Below are positions 16,669 through 25,510 of a stretch of 64,000 nucleotides of DNA, piece by piece. Origin of the DNA: Kocuria sp. cx-455 (GTDB lineage: Bacteria > Actinomycetota > Actinomycetes > Actinomycetales > Micrococcaceae); the NCBI RefSeq assembly GCF_014698015.1, contig NZ_JACXBS010000007.1:186001-250000 (forward strand). The letters run 5' to 3'. Both the position numbers and the translations under genes were made by a program. The first letter of the stretch is position 1, and each line of letters opens with the position of its first letter. Under the pieces are notes generated by a model that saw only the letters and a program-made list of their open reading frames with translations, was not told the DNA's origin and made no database searches.

Positions 16669-17801
16669 GACCCCTCCCCCGACGTGATGTTTTCGAACTC
16701 GGGCCCAACCGGCTGGGCCGCAACGGAGCGCTCGATTCCCAGCCGATCGGCCCAGCGGCTCAGTGCCACGGTGGCCGCCGGTCGCCAGCATTCAAAGGTG
16801 TGCTCGCCATTGCACCCGGCGGGGCGGCCGTACATGGTGTAGGAATAGGGCGACCCCTGCGACCGGAGGGCTTGCGCCAAGTTCTCCGTGGTCTCCCGCA
16901 AGGTGGGCTCCAGGTCCCCGGCCGAACCGTTGCCCTCACCCACGAACAACTGAACCTTGGTGCGCTTCAGCGCTTCGCTCTGGCTCACCGGGTCCTGCGC
17001 GTCCCATTGCTCATCCGTTGTGCTCTGCCCGTTGCCGAAAATCGCGTCGGTCTGCCCGGTGGCCTCCTCCGACACCTGGCTGAACATGTCCCTGACCTCA
17101 CCGGATGAGAGGTCCAGCAGGCCGGACAAGCTGATGGCCTCCGCAAACAGGTCCGGGCGTTGTTCGGCGTAGCGAATTGCTCCGTAACCACCCATGGAGT
17201 TCCCCAGGACAACTCGATCCTCCCGGCCGGTGCGGGTGGGAAGATGAGCGTCCACCCACGGCACCAATTGGTCGAGATGATACGTTTCCCACTGCTGCGC
17301 CCGGTCATCGGATGCCGTCCAGTCGGTGTACCACCCGTCCTTGCCGCCGCTGGGGATGACCGTGATGACGGGCAGCCCGTCGGTGATCTGCTCCGCATGA
17401 CCGGCCTCGAACCATTGGCGGGCCGGGGAGGTTTCTGCCCCGCTGCCGCCCAGAAGATAGACCACTCGATAACGCGTCCCGGGATCGTAATTCTGTGGCC
17501 TGACGATGATGACGGAGTTTTGGCCGCCGGGCAGTCCCTCGGCCACCGCGTCCGTGCTCACGCCGATTTCCACGGCACGCTCGGACAAGGCCTGCGCACC
17601 CGTCACGGTGATGCCGTTCGAGGGCTTGTCGAAGTCCGTTTGGTCGAGGAAATCGGCCTGTTGCAGGGCCGCGGAGCCCGTTGCCATGGGCGATTGTGAG
17701 GGGGTAGGGCCGCCGTCCCCGGCGGCGCACCCGGTGAGCACCATGGCGATGACCAGGGAGCAGATGAGCCCGACCACGGATGTCCTTCTCACGCCGCGCA
17801 T
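16665..17801 (-). CDS. lipoprotein esterase of the antigen-85 / esterase D type
   Basis: 378 residues. Signal peptide with lipobox LTGC and lipidated Cys25, so the enzyme should face outside on the membrane. Residues ~90-360 are an alpha/beta-hydrolase of the putative-esterase family: oxyanion region LLGGSG, GWYTDW as in mycolyltransferases, nucleophile Ser202 in GNSMGGYGA, and His334 in GEHTFECW. Cys330 and Cys337 could form a disulfide near the active site. Proteins of this family include acyltransferases that move acyl groups onto surface sugars. Its 5' end overlaps the upstream hydrolase by 13 nt. Proposed role: outside transfer or removal of the group built by the operon; direct evidence is lacking. 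Confidence 0.8.
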   Translation of the reverse strand: MRGVRRTSVVGLICSLVIAMVLTGCAAGDGGPTPSQSPMATGSAALQQADFLDQTDFDKPSNGITVTGAQALSERAVEIGVSTDAVAEGLPGGQNSVIIVRPQNYDPGTRYRVVYLLGGSGAETSPARQWFEAGHAEQITDGLPVITVIPSGGKDGWYTDWTASDDRAQQWETYHLDQLVPWVDAHLPTRTGREDRVVLGNSMGGYGAIRYAEQRPDLFAEAISLSGLLDLSSGEVRDMFSQVSEEATGQTDAIFGNGQSTTDEQWDAQDPVSQSEALKRTKVQLFVGEGNGSAGDLEPTLRETTENLAQALRSQGSPYSYTMYGRPAGCNGEHTFECWRPAATVALSRWADRLGIERSVAAQPVGPEFENITSGEGS

Positions 17802-19453
17802 GACTGCACCTCACCGATCGGGCCGGCCGTCAGTCCCATGGACGCGTCCACGATCTGCAGCGCCGTTGACCTCGAGGAATGGGACTGCAAGGCGTGATCG
17901 AGGGTGGCCAGGTGCGTCACCATGACGTGTCTGCCTCGTCGCTGCAACCGACGCAGCCCCCGGTCGCCCCGTTCCTGAAGGAACAACAGGCCGTCCTCCG
18001 GACCGAACAGATAAGACACTTCCGCGCCGCGTGATGAATACTCCATAACGACCTCCGGCACATTGGGAAGGCTGCGTCGCCCCAGGAAAAGCCACAGGGA
18101 GTAGGGCATCAGGCGCCGGATCCGGTCTTTCAACCGGGTGCGGAAATTCGTGGCTATCGCCACATCGCCCATGGACCGCAATTGTTCGAGCACCGCGTCC
18201 ACGTCCCAATTGCGGTAAAGCCTCTCGTAGTAGCTCTCGGCCGCTCGCCACGCCACGTTGTTGAGAATGACACGGCGGCGCATGGGGCTGTCCTGCGGAG
18301 CCATGGCCACGAGCCAACCCCCCGCGCACAGGCCTACACCCGTGACTTCCTCGCCGGTCCGGTGGTGCAACCAGCGCGCTCCGGAGTCGATATCGGCAAT
18401 GCCCTGGCGGGTGTATGGGTTGACGTCCTTGACTTCATCCAGCCCGGCACCGTCCCCGCAATGATGGCGTTCCACACGCAATGCCGGTACCCCGCGTGCC
18501 GCGAGCCTCCGGGCCGCTATCGTCCACAGGCCCGTGGGACCGTCCTTGGGTTCCGCCGACGGCGGGGCCAGAGTCACGGCACCCAGGCCGGTTCCGTGGT
18601 TGTCCACGGGGTGGGTGTAGGAGGCAGGCAGGCGGTCCTCCCCGAGCTCGAGTAATTCTTCGATCACGTCCACACCGAATTCCGCCACATGAAGGCGGGC
18701 CGTGCACTGCGGCTGCCAGCCCCCCGCCCGGTAGTCGCGACGCGGCCCACCGCGCAACCGCCCCACCAAGCTCGCGATGGCGTCAGGGCTCGCCTTGGCG
18801 TAAATCGACGCCACTCCGTACAGTTTTTTGGCCACCCGGCGGTCCGCTTCACGAATCACGTCGACGCCCCGATCCTGATGCGTTTGCATCTTGTGCGGGT
18901 CCTTCAGCGTTCGAATGGAGGCAGCCTCGGCATCCGAGTAGTGGGCCCCACCGATCTCGAGGCCTTCCTCGCTGACCGGCGGCAGGATCAGCCCGCTCGC
19001 GCGGCGCAGCCCGCTGTACTGGCGCAGGAACACGGCGCCTGACACCGGTTCCCACAGCAAGCGTTGCTCGAACGGGACTGCCGAGGCAGCCAGGAGTGCT
19101 GCGCCGATACGCAGCCCGATCGCGTGGACCGGAGCATCATCGCCCACGATCCTGCGCGCTTCGGAATATCCCAGTGCGAGGTCGTCCTCCCAGATCGCCG
19201 CGGGATCACTGCCCTCGGGTCGGGCCCCCGATTCGGCGGTGCCGCTCCAGCTCAGTCGGATGGCCACCCAGCCGTTTTCGGCCGCGCATGCAGCGACCAA
19301 CCGCATGCTGCGGTGGCTGACAACTTCCTCCCTGGCCAGTGCAGGTGCAATGACGACCGCGCCGCGGACCCGGCCGTGTGCCGGACCGTGAACCCACGCG
19401 TGAATCACGCGATCAGGCGCAGCAATAAATGTTGCTTGGCCTTCTACCCTCAT
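17789..19453 (-). CDS. tandem alpha/beta hydrolase-like protein, cysteine type (copy B), first gene of the operon
   Basis: 554 residues from the ATG at 19453, chosen for the GGGGAG before it and because similarity to copy A begins here. The first half has GLRIGA at the elbow (Arg115 instead of Ser). The second has GLCAGG with Cys376, and candidate Asp487 (FGPEDG) and His520 (LDHALQ). The same Arg-then-Cys pattern is in copy A at 8196, so it is conserved by selection, not a sequencing error. This is the promoter-proximal gene of a seven-gene operon. A cysteine nucleophile suits acyl transfer from a phosphopantetheine thioester; this is inference. Confidence 0.7.
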   Translation of the reverse strand: MRVEGQATFIAAPDRVIHAWVHGPAHGRVRGAVVIAPALAREEVVSHRSMRLVAACAAENGWVAIRLSWSGTAESGARPEGSDPAAIWEDDLALGYSEARRIVGDDAPVHAIGLRIGAALLAASAVPFEQRLLWEPVSGAVFLRQYSGLRRASGLILPPVSEEGLEIGGAHYSDAEAASIRTLKDPHKMQTHQDRGVDVIREADRRVAKKLYGVASIYAKASPDAIASLVGRLRGGPRRDYRAGGWQPQCTARLHVAEFGVDVIEELLELGEDRLPASYTHPVDNHGTGLGAVTLAPPSAEPKDGPTGLWTIAARRLAARGVPALRVERHHCGDGAGLDEVKDVNPYTRQGIADIDSGARWLHHRTGEEVTGVGLCAGGWLVAMAPQDSPMRRRVILNNVAWRAAESYYERLYRNWDVDAVLEQLRSMGDVAIATNFRTRLKDRIRRLMPYSLWLFLGRRSLPNVPEVVMEYSSRGAEVSYLFGPEDGLLFLQERGDRGLRRLQRRGRHVMVTHLATLDHALQSHSSRSTALQIVDASMGLTAGPIGEVQSCAA

Positions 19454-19887
19454 AGGCTTCTCCCCACCCATTAATGGCCCGGAACACCCCAACGTGCACC
19501 GCCATCCGATCCCCACCGGATTGACCAAAGTCCTTGGCCTCGTTCCGCTCGTTTGCCCCAGCGTCACGGACCTTTCGACATTATTCCGAGGCCACCTCTC
19601 GAACCAGGAATTCAGCCGATAACGTCAGCATACCCGCACTCCCGGCCCGGTCGGCCGGAATTCTGCAGGCCTAACTCTTTGTCGCACTCTCAATGTATTC
19701 ACATAATGCCGCCTCACAAGTGGGATTACTTCTGGTGTCCCTATTTAGGGTGACAAATTATGAAGAACTACGCTATTGCGTCTTTCCGCGACGTGCTTAT
19801 TATGTGAGCTAGCGGATGGTGACTTGGGGGTTACCACCGTGTTCTCGGGCCTTGGGCTATGGGCCATTTTTTGGGGGAGGTCTCTTC
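19454..19887. promoter_or_regulatory. divergent control region between carrier-protein operon and polysaccharide operon
   Basis: 434 nt with no convincing gene. It drops to unusually low GC at about 19675-19800. A perfect inverted repeat CCCTA-TT-TAGGG lies at 19739-19750 and a palindrome CCATTAATGG at 19468-19477. Both flanking leaders contain GTGTTC followed by CGGGCC and then CATT before a G-rich ribosome binding site, on opposite strands. This suggests one regulator for both operons. Promoter elements cannot be fixed by eye. Confidence 0.45.
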
Positions 19888-21159
19888 ATGGGGCAACGCG
19901 TTTTATTCATTGGGCTCAATTACGCCCCGGAACACACGGGGATCGCTCCGTACACGTCAGGAATGGCGCACGCTTTGACTGCCGCCGGGTGGGACGTGGG
20001 GGTTGTTACCGGGCTACCGCATTATCCACAGTGGCAGGTTCACGCCGGTTACGAGCGCGGCAACCGGAACCGGGACATCATCAACGGCGTACCCGTTGCG
20101 CGAGTACCCCACCCGGTTCCGAGAAACGCGGGACTCGCACGCCGGCTCGGAATGGAAATCATGTTCGGCCTGCGTGCGGCACGGGCCAGGTGGAACAACC
20201 CGGATGCAGTAGTGGTCGTGAGCCCGGCACTGTTCGCATCGATGATTGTCCGGCTGCGCGCCAAGTACCACGGCATTCCGGTGCTTGCCTGGGTGCAGGA
20301 CATCTACACGGCGGGACTGACCGAAACGGGATCCGCCGGGGGGTTTGCCACCAGGGCCATGCGCGCCGTGGAAGGTCGTTTCCTGCGCTCGTGCGAGGCC
20401 ACGGTGGTCATCCATGACCGCTTTGCCCAGTACGTGCAGCGCGAGCTGGGCGTGGACCCGGCGCGCGTGCACACCGTTCGGAACTGGACCCACATCGGAC
20501 CATCGACTCACGTGGACACCGCCACACTGCGTGAGCGGTTCGGTTGGCCCATGGAGGACATCGTTGTGCTGCACACCGGCAACATGGGCGCCAAGCAGGA
20601 CCTGGCAAACGTGGTCGCCGCGGCCGCCCGGGCCGATCAATCGGGTGCCCCAGTGCGCTTCGTCCTGGTGGGTGGGGGACGGCAACGCCCACTGCTCGAA
20701 GAGCTGGCCGCCCACGCACCGCGCCTCGAAGTGCTGCCCAGCGTGGACGATGAAACCTACAGTGCGCTCCTGGGCGCCGCGGACGTACTGCTCGTCCATG
20801 AGCGTCCCGGGGTGACCGAGATGTGCGTACCGAGCAAGTTGACCAGCTACTTCACCGCCGGGCGCCCCGTGCTCGCGGCCGTCGAAGCGCACAGCCCGTC
20901 CGCATTCGAGGTTGCTTCGGCCGACGCGGGAATGCGGGTCCCTCCGGGGGACCCTCAAGCGCTCGTGGCCGGGGCACTCACGCTCCACGGTGAATGGGTC
21001 GAATCCGGGGGTACCCGCCACAACGGTGGCGCCCGCTACGTCCGTGAGGTCCTCAGTCGCGATGCCGCCACCAAGGCTTTCATCGCTGCGTTGAATGCGG
21101 TGCGGGCCTCAGGTCATGCACCCACGCGCACCACCACCTTTGCTACCCCCACCAACTGA
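19888..21159 (+). CDS. glycosyltransferase family 4, WcaI-like
   Basis: 423 residues. The ATG at 19888 follows TTGGGGGAGG. GT-B fold: N-terminal [16 protein letters not shown] is the WcaI-type opening, and the C-terminal nucleotide-sugar site includes [12 protein letters not shown] and the [16 protein letters not shown] segment. WcaI-like enzymes add sugars, often fucose, during exopolysaccharide repeat-unit assembly at the cytoplasmic membrane. The following gmd and fcl genes make GDP-fucose or a relative, which supports this. The gene is 16 nt before gmd. Confidence 0.85.
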   Translation: MGQRVLFIGLNYAPEHTGIAPYTSGMAHALTAAGWDVGVVTGLPHYPQWQVHAGYERGNRNRDIINGVPVARVPHPVPRNAGLARRLGMEIMFGLRAARARWNNPDAVVVVSPALFASMIVRLRAKYHGIPVLAWVQDIYTAGLTETGSAGGFATRAMRAVEGRFLRSCEATVVIHDRFAQYVQRELGVDPARVHTVRNWTHIGPSTHVDTATLRERFGWPMEDIVVLHTGNMGAKQDLANVVAAAARADQSGAPVRFVLVGGGRQRPLLEELAAHAPRLEVLPSVDDETYSALLGAADVLLVHERPGVTEMCVPSKLTSYFTAGRPVLAAVEAHSPSAFEVASADAGMRVPPGDPQALVAGALTLHGEWVESGGTRHNGGARYVREVLSRDAATKAFIAALNAVRASGHAPTRTTTFATPTN

Positions 21160-21175
21160 ACCGGGAAATATTCCA

Positions 21176-22216
21176 ATGACTAAAAAAGCGTTGATCACCG
21201 GCATCACGGGCCAGGATGGTTCGTACTTGGCCGAGCTCCTACTCTCCAAGGGCTATGAGGTGCACGGGGTGATCCGGCGGGCTTCCACTTTCAACACCTC
21301 ACGCATCGACCATTTGTACCAGGACCCGCACTCTCCGGAAGCACGCTTGTTCCTGCACTACGGAGATCTTTCGGACGGCGCCCGCCTGGTGACACTACTC
21401 GGCGAGATCGACCCGGACGAGGTGTACAACTTGGCAGCTCAGTCCCACGTCCGCGTGTCGTTCGACGAACCAGAGCACACGGGCGCCACGACGGGGCTGG
21501 GTACCGTGAGACTGCTGGAAGCCGTCCGGCGGGCGGGTGTGAAGTGCCGCTTCTACCAGGCGTCGACCTCCGAGCTCTACGGCGCCACGCCGCCTCCGCA
21601 AAATGAGAACACCCCGTTCTACCCGCGGTCCCCCTACGGTGCCGCGAAAATTTACTCGTACTGGATCACCAGGAATTACCGCGAGGCGTATGACATGTTC
21701 GCGGTCAATGGGATCCTGTTCAACCACGAATCCCCTCGCCGCGGCGAGACGTTCGTGACCCGCAAAATCACGCGCGCGGTAGCCGCCATCGCCGCGGGAA
21801 GACAGGAGTTTCTCTACATGGGCAACCTTGATGCCGTGCGTGACTGGGGCTACGCGGCCGAGTACGTCGAGGGCATGTGGCGCATGCTTCAGGTCGACGA
21901 ACCCGAGGATTTCGTCCTGGCCACCGGACGTGCCACGTCGGTGCGCGAGTTCCTGGAAACGGCGTTCGAGCATGCGGGTCTCACCTGGCAGGATCACGTT
22001 CGGTTCGATGAGCGGTACCTGCGACCCACGGAGGTGGACGCCTTGATCGGCGACCCCTCCAAAGCGGAGGAGAAGCTCGGTTGGAAGGCCCGGGTCCACG
22101 CACCCGAGCTGGCCCGCATCATGGTGGATGCAGACCGTGAAGCCCTGGAGTGCGTGGGCACCTCCTGGATCGACACGGTCAGGGAAAGCGTCTGGGCCCC
22201 GGAGACCGCCGCATGA
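21176..22216 (+). CDS. gmd: GDP-mannose 4,6-dehydratase
   Basis: 346 residues. It converts GDP-D-mannose to GDP-4-keto-6-deoxy-D-mannose, NADP dependent. The Rossmann start [12 protein letters not shown], the SSTSELYG-type segment, the YGAAK catalytic pair (Tyr-x3-Lys) and [17 protein letters not shown] are all typical. Length is normal. Start ATG 21176 gives the family N-terminus; no strong Shine-Dalgarno, so coupling to the preceding gene is likely. The stop overlaps the next start by 4 nt. Confidence 0.95.
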   Translation: MTKKALITGITGQDGSYLAELLLSKGYEVHGVIRRASTFNTSRIDHLYQDPHSPEARLFLHYGDLSDGARLVTLLGEIDPDEVYNLAAQSHVRVSFDEPEHTGATTGLGTVRLLEAVRRAGVKCRFYQASTSELYGATPPPQNENTPFYPRSPYGAAKIYSYWITRNYREAYDMFAVNGILFNHESPRRGETFVTRKITRAVAAIAAGRQEFLYMGNLDAVRDWGYAAEYVEGMWRMLQVDEPEDFVLATGRATSVREFLETAFEHAGLTWQDHVRFDERYLRPTEVDALIGDPSKAEEKLGWKARVHAPELARIMVDADREALECVGTSWIDTVRESVWAPETAA

Positions 22217-23277
22217 GCGCCGATCAAATAACCGCAACTCTACGGAGCGCCGCGGACGGCCTCGGACCGCGCACCATCAGCGATCCTGCGGATGCGCGTA
22301 CCCACGATGATGTGACCTACACCCCCGGCGAACTGGATCGATCCGCCCCGTTCTACGTGGCCGGCCACCGCGGGTTGGTGGGCTCGGCCGTCTGGCGGCA
22401 CCTGGAGAACCAGGGCTTCGACCGTCTCATCGGGGCGACCTCATCCGAGGTGGACCTGAGGGATCGTGCCGCGGTGGAACGATTCATGTCCGAGCACCGG
22501 CCCCGGTACGTTGTGCTGGCCGCGGCCCGGGTCGGTGGGATCGCGGCCAACAATTCCCGCCCGGTCGATTTCCTGTCCGACAACCTCCGCATCCAGGTCA
22601 ATGTCCTGGATGCGGCACTTGCCGCGGGCGTCGAACGGGTGCTGTTTCTGGGCTCATCATGCATTTATCCCAAACTTGCGGAGCAACCGCTGCGGGAGGA
22701 CTCCCTGCTGACCGGGTATCTGGAACCGACCAATGATGCGTACGCGATTGCCAAGATCGCGGGCATCATGCAGGTCCAGGCCGTGCGGCGGCAATACGGT
22801 CTGCCCTGGATCTCGGCCATGCCCACCAATCTCTACGGGCCGGGGGACAATTTCTCTCCCGAGGGTTCACACGTCCTGCCCGCGATGATCCGCCGTTACG
22901 ATCACGCGGTGGAAGCCGGTGCCACGTCCATCACCAATTGGGGTTCGGGCTCACCGAAGCGCGAATTCCTGCACGTGGTCGATCTCGCCACGGCGTGCTT
23001 GCACCTGCTGGAGCACTACGACGGGCCGCAGCAGGTCAACGTCGGTACCGGGGAGGACGTCACGATCCGGGAACTCGCGGATCAAGTCGCGCAGGCCACC
23101 GGCTACCAAGGCGACACGCACTGGGACACCAGTAAGCCCGACGGCACACCGCGCAAACTGATGGATGTCTCGCTGCTGCACGCACAGGGCTGGTCTCCCA
23201 CAGTGGATCTGACCACAGGCCTCCGGGACACCGTGGCCTGGTACCGGGCCCACCGGGGGCAGGCCCGGGGCCTGTGA
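22213..23277 (+). CDS. fcl: GDP-L-fucose synthase (GDP-4-keto-6-deoxymannose epimerase/reductase)
   Basis: 354 residues. It makes GDP-L-fucose from the product of gmd with NADPH. Features: [15 protein letters not shown] dinucleotide motif, GSSCIYP, YAIAK (Tyr-x3-Lys) and [20 protein letters not shown]. The N-terminus carries about 45 extra residues before the Rossmann motif compared with the usual ~310-residue enzyme; an internal start is possible, but the ATGA overlap with gmd supports this one. With gmd it shows that the surface polysaccharide here probably contains fucose. Confidence 0.93.
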   Translation: MSADQITATLRSAADGLGPRTISDPADARTHDDVTYTPGELDRSAPFYVAGHRGLVGSAVWRHLENQGFDRLIGATSSEVDLRDRAAVERFMSEHRPRYVVLAAARVGGIAANNSRPVDFLSDNLRIQVNVLDAALAAGVERVLFLGSSCIYPKLAEQPLREDSLLTGYLEPTNDAYAIAKIAGIMQVQAVRRQYGLPWISAMPTNLYGPGDNFSPEGSHVLPAMIRRYDHAVEAGATSITNWGSGSPKREFLHVVDLATACLHLLEHYDGPQQVNVGTGEDVTIRELADQVAQATGYQGDTHWDTSKPDGTPRKLMDVSLLHAQGWSPTVDLTTGLRDTVAWYRAHRGQARGL

Positions 23278-23293
23278 CCTCACGGCCCGGGCC
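23262..23293. terminator. GC-rich hairpin between convergent fcl and flippase genes
   Basis: GGCCCGGGGCC at 23262-23272 can pair with GGCCCGGGCC at 23284-23293. It covers the end of fcl and lies before the flippase stop, which is placed for termination from either side. There is no U-tract. Confidence 0.35.
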
Positions 23294-23302
23294 GACGGCG
23301 CC

Positions 23303-24559
23303 CTAGAGCGTCAGCCAGCACACGGTCAGTCCCAGCGACGCCAGCGCCACGCAGATCACGAACGCGCGCCACGGTGCAACCCGTCCGATCAGGCTGAAGG
23401 AAACCAGCACCACTGCAACCTCGCGGACCACCAGGACGGTGGCCGCCAGGTGCAGGTCGAAAGTGGCGGCCCAGGCGATGACTACGCCGAAGACGACTCC
23501 GGTCACCGGCCCCATGAAAGTCTTCCAGGCCTGTCCCGTGCGGACCAGCAGCACGGAAGCGGACCAGGACAGCACGGAGGGAAACGCCACCATGGCAATG
23601 AACGGGACCATGGACATGGCCGTGGCCCAGTCTGGGCCCAGCAGCGGCCGGAGCACGAGCGATGCGGCCATGGAGAGGACCACACACCCGAACGCCAGGA
23701 GCAGGGCACGCGAGAGCAGCCGCTCGCTTTCGCTCCTGATCTCGCCGTCCTCGTCCTTGTCGGCAATCCCGACCCTCACCACGTTGGCCGTCGACGCCGC
23801 GAGCGCATCACTGGGGGCGCGTCCCACCGCGCTGCCTGCGCTGTACGTACCCAGGGCTGCCGTACCGGCAAAGATGCTCATGAACAGGCGCTCGGCCTGG
23901 CCCTGGAACCACGACATGAGGGCATAACCGGACATCGTGGCCATGTCGGAGAAAATCGACTGCTGCCCCGGCGTCGTCTGCGGAATCGGCTTATCGTTAC
24001 GCCGGGCCCGCCACCAGCACAACAGGGCGAAGACGCCCTCGGTGACCGCCAGTTGAAGGGACGGCCCCAACAGCGAGTGGGTCAGGATCAGGGTGGTTCC
24101 GCCCACCGTCAGGCCCAACAGGGCGGCCCACAGCTGCAGACGCGCCAGGGTCCCCCATTGGTTCGTTGCCTGTAACGTGCCCACGTACAGCAGGCCGAGG
24201 ACACCGAAACCCGGGGCCAGGGCCACGGGCAGTACCTGGAAGAATTCGCCCCAGTTCTCCAGCGTCCCGTTCCACCGTAGGAACAGCATCAGGCCGACAA
24301 GAATGAGGAACGCCACGAAGGGCATGATCGCCCTGTAGCGATTCATGATGCGCATGCCACCGGGTTCGCTCAGCACTCGGATCACCACGAACCGGGCACC
24401 CGAATCGATCGTGACCTGAATGGCCGTGTAGATCAAGGTGACCAGGTTGTAGATACCCACGTAGTGCGGAGTTGTGAAGGCTGCCAGCAGCAGCACCACG
24501 AGCGCGGACGAGAGGCGGGGTATGGCCCGCTCGATCAGTGACTTGATCTGGGCGAGCAT
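23303..24559 (-). CDS. polysaccharide flippase (Wzx-like, MATE/PST superfamily)
   Basis: 418 residues with about 12 hydrophobic segments and no soluble domain. The start ATG at 24559 overlaps the stop of the preceding glycosyltransferase (TGATG), which removes a long unsupported N-terminal extension. The protein opens with a short amphipathic helix (LAQIKSLIERAI) as in polysaccharide exporters of the PST type. Predicted job: moving lipid-linked repeat units across the membrane. Last gene of a four-gene minus-strand unit (Wzz-like, polymerase-like, GT2, flippase). Confidence 0.78.
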   Translation of the reverse strand: MLAQIKSLIERAIPRLSSALVVLLLAAFTTPHYVGIYNLVTLIYTAIQVTIDSGARFVVIRVLSEPGGMRIMNRYRAIMPFVAFLILVGLMLFLRWNGTLENWGEFFQVLPVALAPGFGVLGLLYVGTLQATNQWGTLARLQLWAALLGLTVGGTTLILTHSLLGPSLQLAVTEGVFALLCWWRARRNDKPIPQTTPGQQSIFSDMATMSGYALMSWFQGQAERLFMSIFAGTAALGTYSAGSAVGRAPSDALAASTANVVRVGIADKDEDGEIRSESERLLSRALLLAFGCVVLSMAASLVLRPLLGPDWATAMSMVPFIAMVAFPSVLSWSASVLLVRTGQAWKTFMGPVTGVVFGVVIAWAATFDLHLAATVLVVREVAVVLVSFSLIGRVAPWRAFVICVALASLGLTVCWLTL

Positions 24560-25407
24560 CAGGACTCGGTCAGAACGGTCGATGCTGATCTCACGTGATG
24601 TCTCGCGTAAGGACGCGTTTGCGGGCGCACTCCCGCTATCACGCTCTCCAGTTGTTCCCGTGTTCCCGCCGGGCGACCCGGAGCTCCTCCGTTGTCGAGC
24701 AACCAGGACATTCCCGTGGCCTGCACCCACGCCGTATAGGCTCGGATGACCTGCGGGTCCTCGTAGACTCGATCGACGTAGTCCGGGGCGCTGGAAATCT
24801 GACTCCGGCTCAGCCGGTAGGCGATGAGCGGGACCGCCAGCTTCACCACTGCGGCCCCGGACAGGAGCGCGTCGAACCACATCACGTAGTCCTCGGCCGC
24901 GGAGTGTTCTGCGTATGCGTTGGCGCTCAGCAACGTGGTTCGGCGAGCCAACATACTCGGGTGGAACAGCGGATTGACGAACGGCAGGAGGAGACCGACC
25001 TCCTTGCTGGTCAGGGAGCCGAAGTAGGACGGCCTGGGAAGACTTGCTTGCCCGAACCGCACCGCGGATCCGCACACGATGTCCGCGTGCTTCAGCGCTG
25101 AAATTTCCGAGCGGAACCGCCACGGCATCGAAATGTCGTCCGCATCCGCCCGCGCCACGAGTTGGCTGTCCGTGGTCTCCAGAGAACGGCGCATGCACGT
25201 CACCGTGCCCCGGTTGATCGGGTCCATGCGAACCGAAAGCCGCGAATCCTTCACCCGTTGCGCACGTTCTGCGGTGCGCTCATCCGGCCCGTCCACGGCC
25301 ACGATGAGTTCGGCGTCTCGCGGCATCGCGCGAAGCGCGGAGCGGATGGCCGATTCAATGGTGGCCTGGGCCCGATAGGCAGGCATGATCACCGTCAACA
25401 ACGGCAT
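24559..25407 (-). CDS. glycosyltransferase family 2
   Basis: 282 residues from the ATG at 25407, which has GGGGGG just upstream. GT-A fold: LTVIMPAYRAQATIESAI at the N-terminus, the DGPDE segment, and ARADADD as the metal-binding DxD. It probably adds one sugar to a lipid-linked intermediate. Acceptor and donor cannot be told. It lies between the polymerase-like and flippase genes. Confidence 0.85.
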   Translation of the reverse strand: MPLLTVIMPAYRAQATIESAIRSALRAMPRDAELIVAVDGPDERTAERAQRVKDSRLSVRMDPINRGTVTCMRRSLETTDSQLVARADADDISMPWRFRSEISALKHADIVCGSAVRFGQASLPRPSYFGSLTSKEVGLLLPFVNPLFHPSMLARRTTLLSANAYAEHSAAEDYVMWFDALLSGAAVVKLAVPLIAYRLSRSQISSAPDYVDRVYEDPQVIRAYTAWVQATGMSWLLDNGGAPGRPAGTREQLESVIAGVRPQTRPYARHHVRSASTVLTES

Positions 25408-25510
25408 GGGAACCCCCCGGAACAGCAACGTTGTGGACTCAACCGATAGCCCCTCCGGTCAGCCCACCCGCCGGACATTCTCCCCTGCCCGCCGAGCATG
25501 TGCGAGATTA

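Noticed and set aside
8196-19453. A true exosortase/PEP-CTERM system
   Set aside because: Hydrolases and carrier recall such systems, but no exosortase and no protein with a sorting tail is in the window.
24560-25198. N-terminal extension of the flippase frame
   Set aside because: It overlaps the glycosyltransferase almost completely; the ATG at 24559 coupled to that gene's stop gives the proper membrane-protein start.
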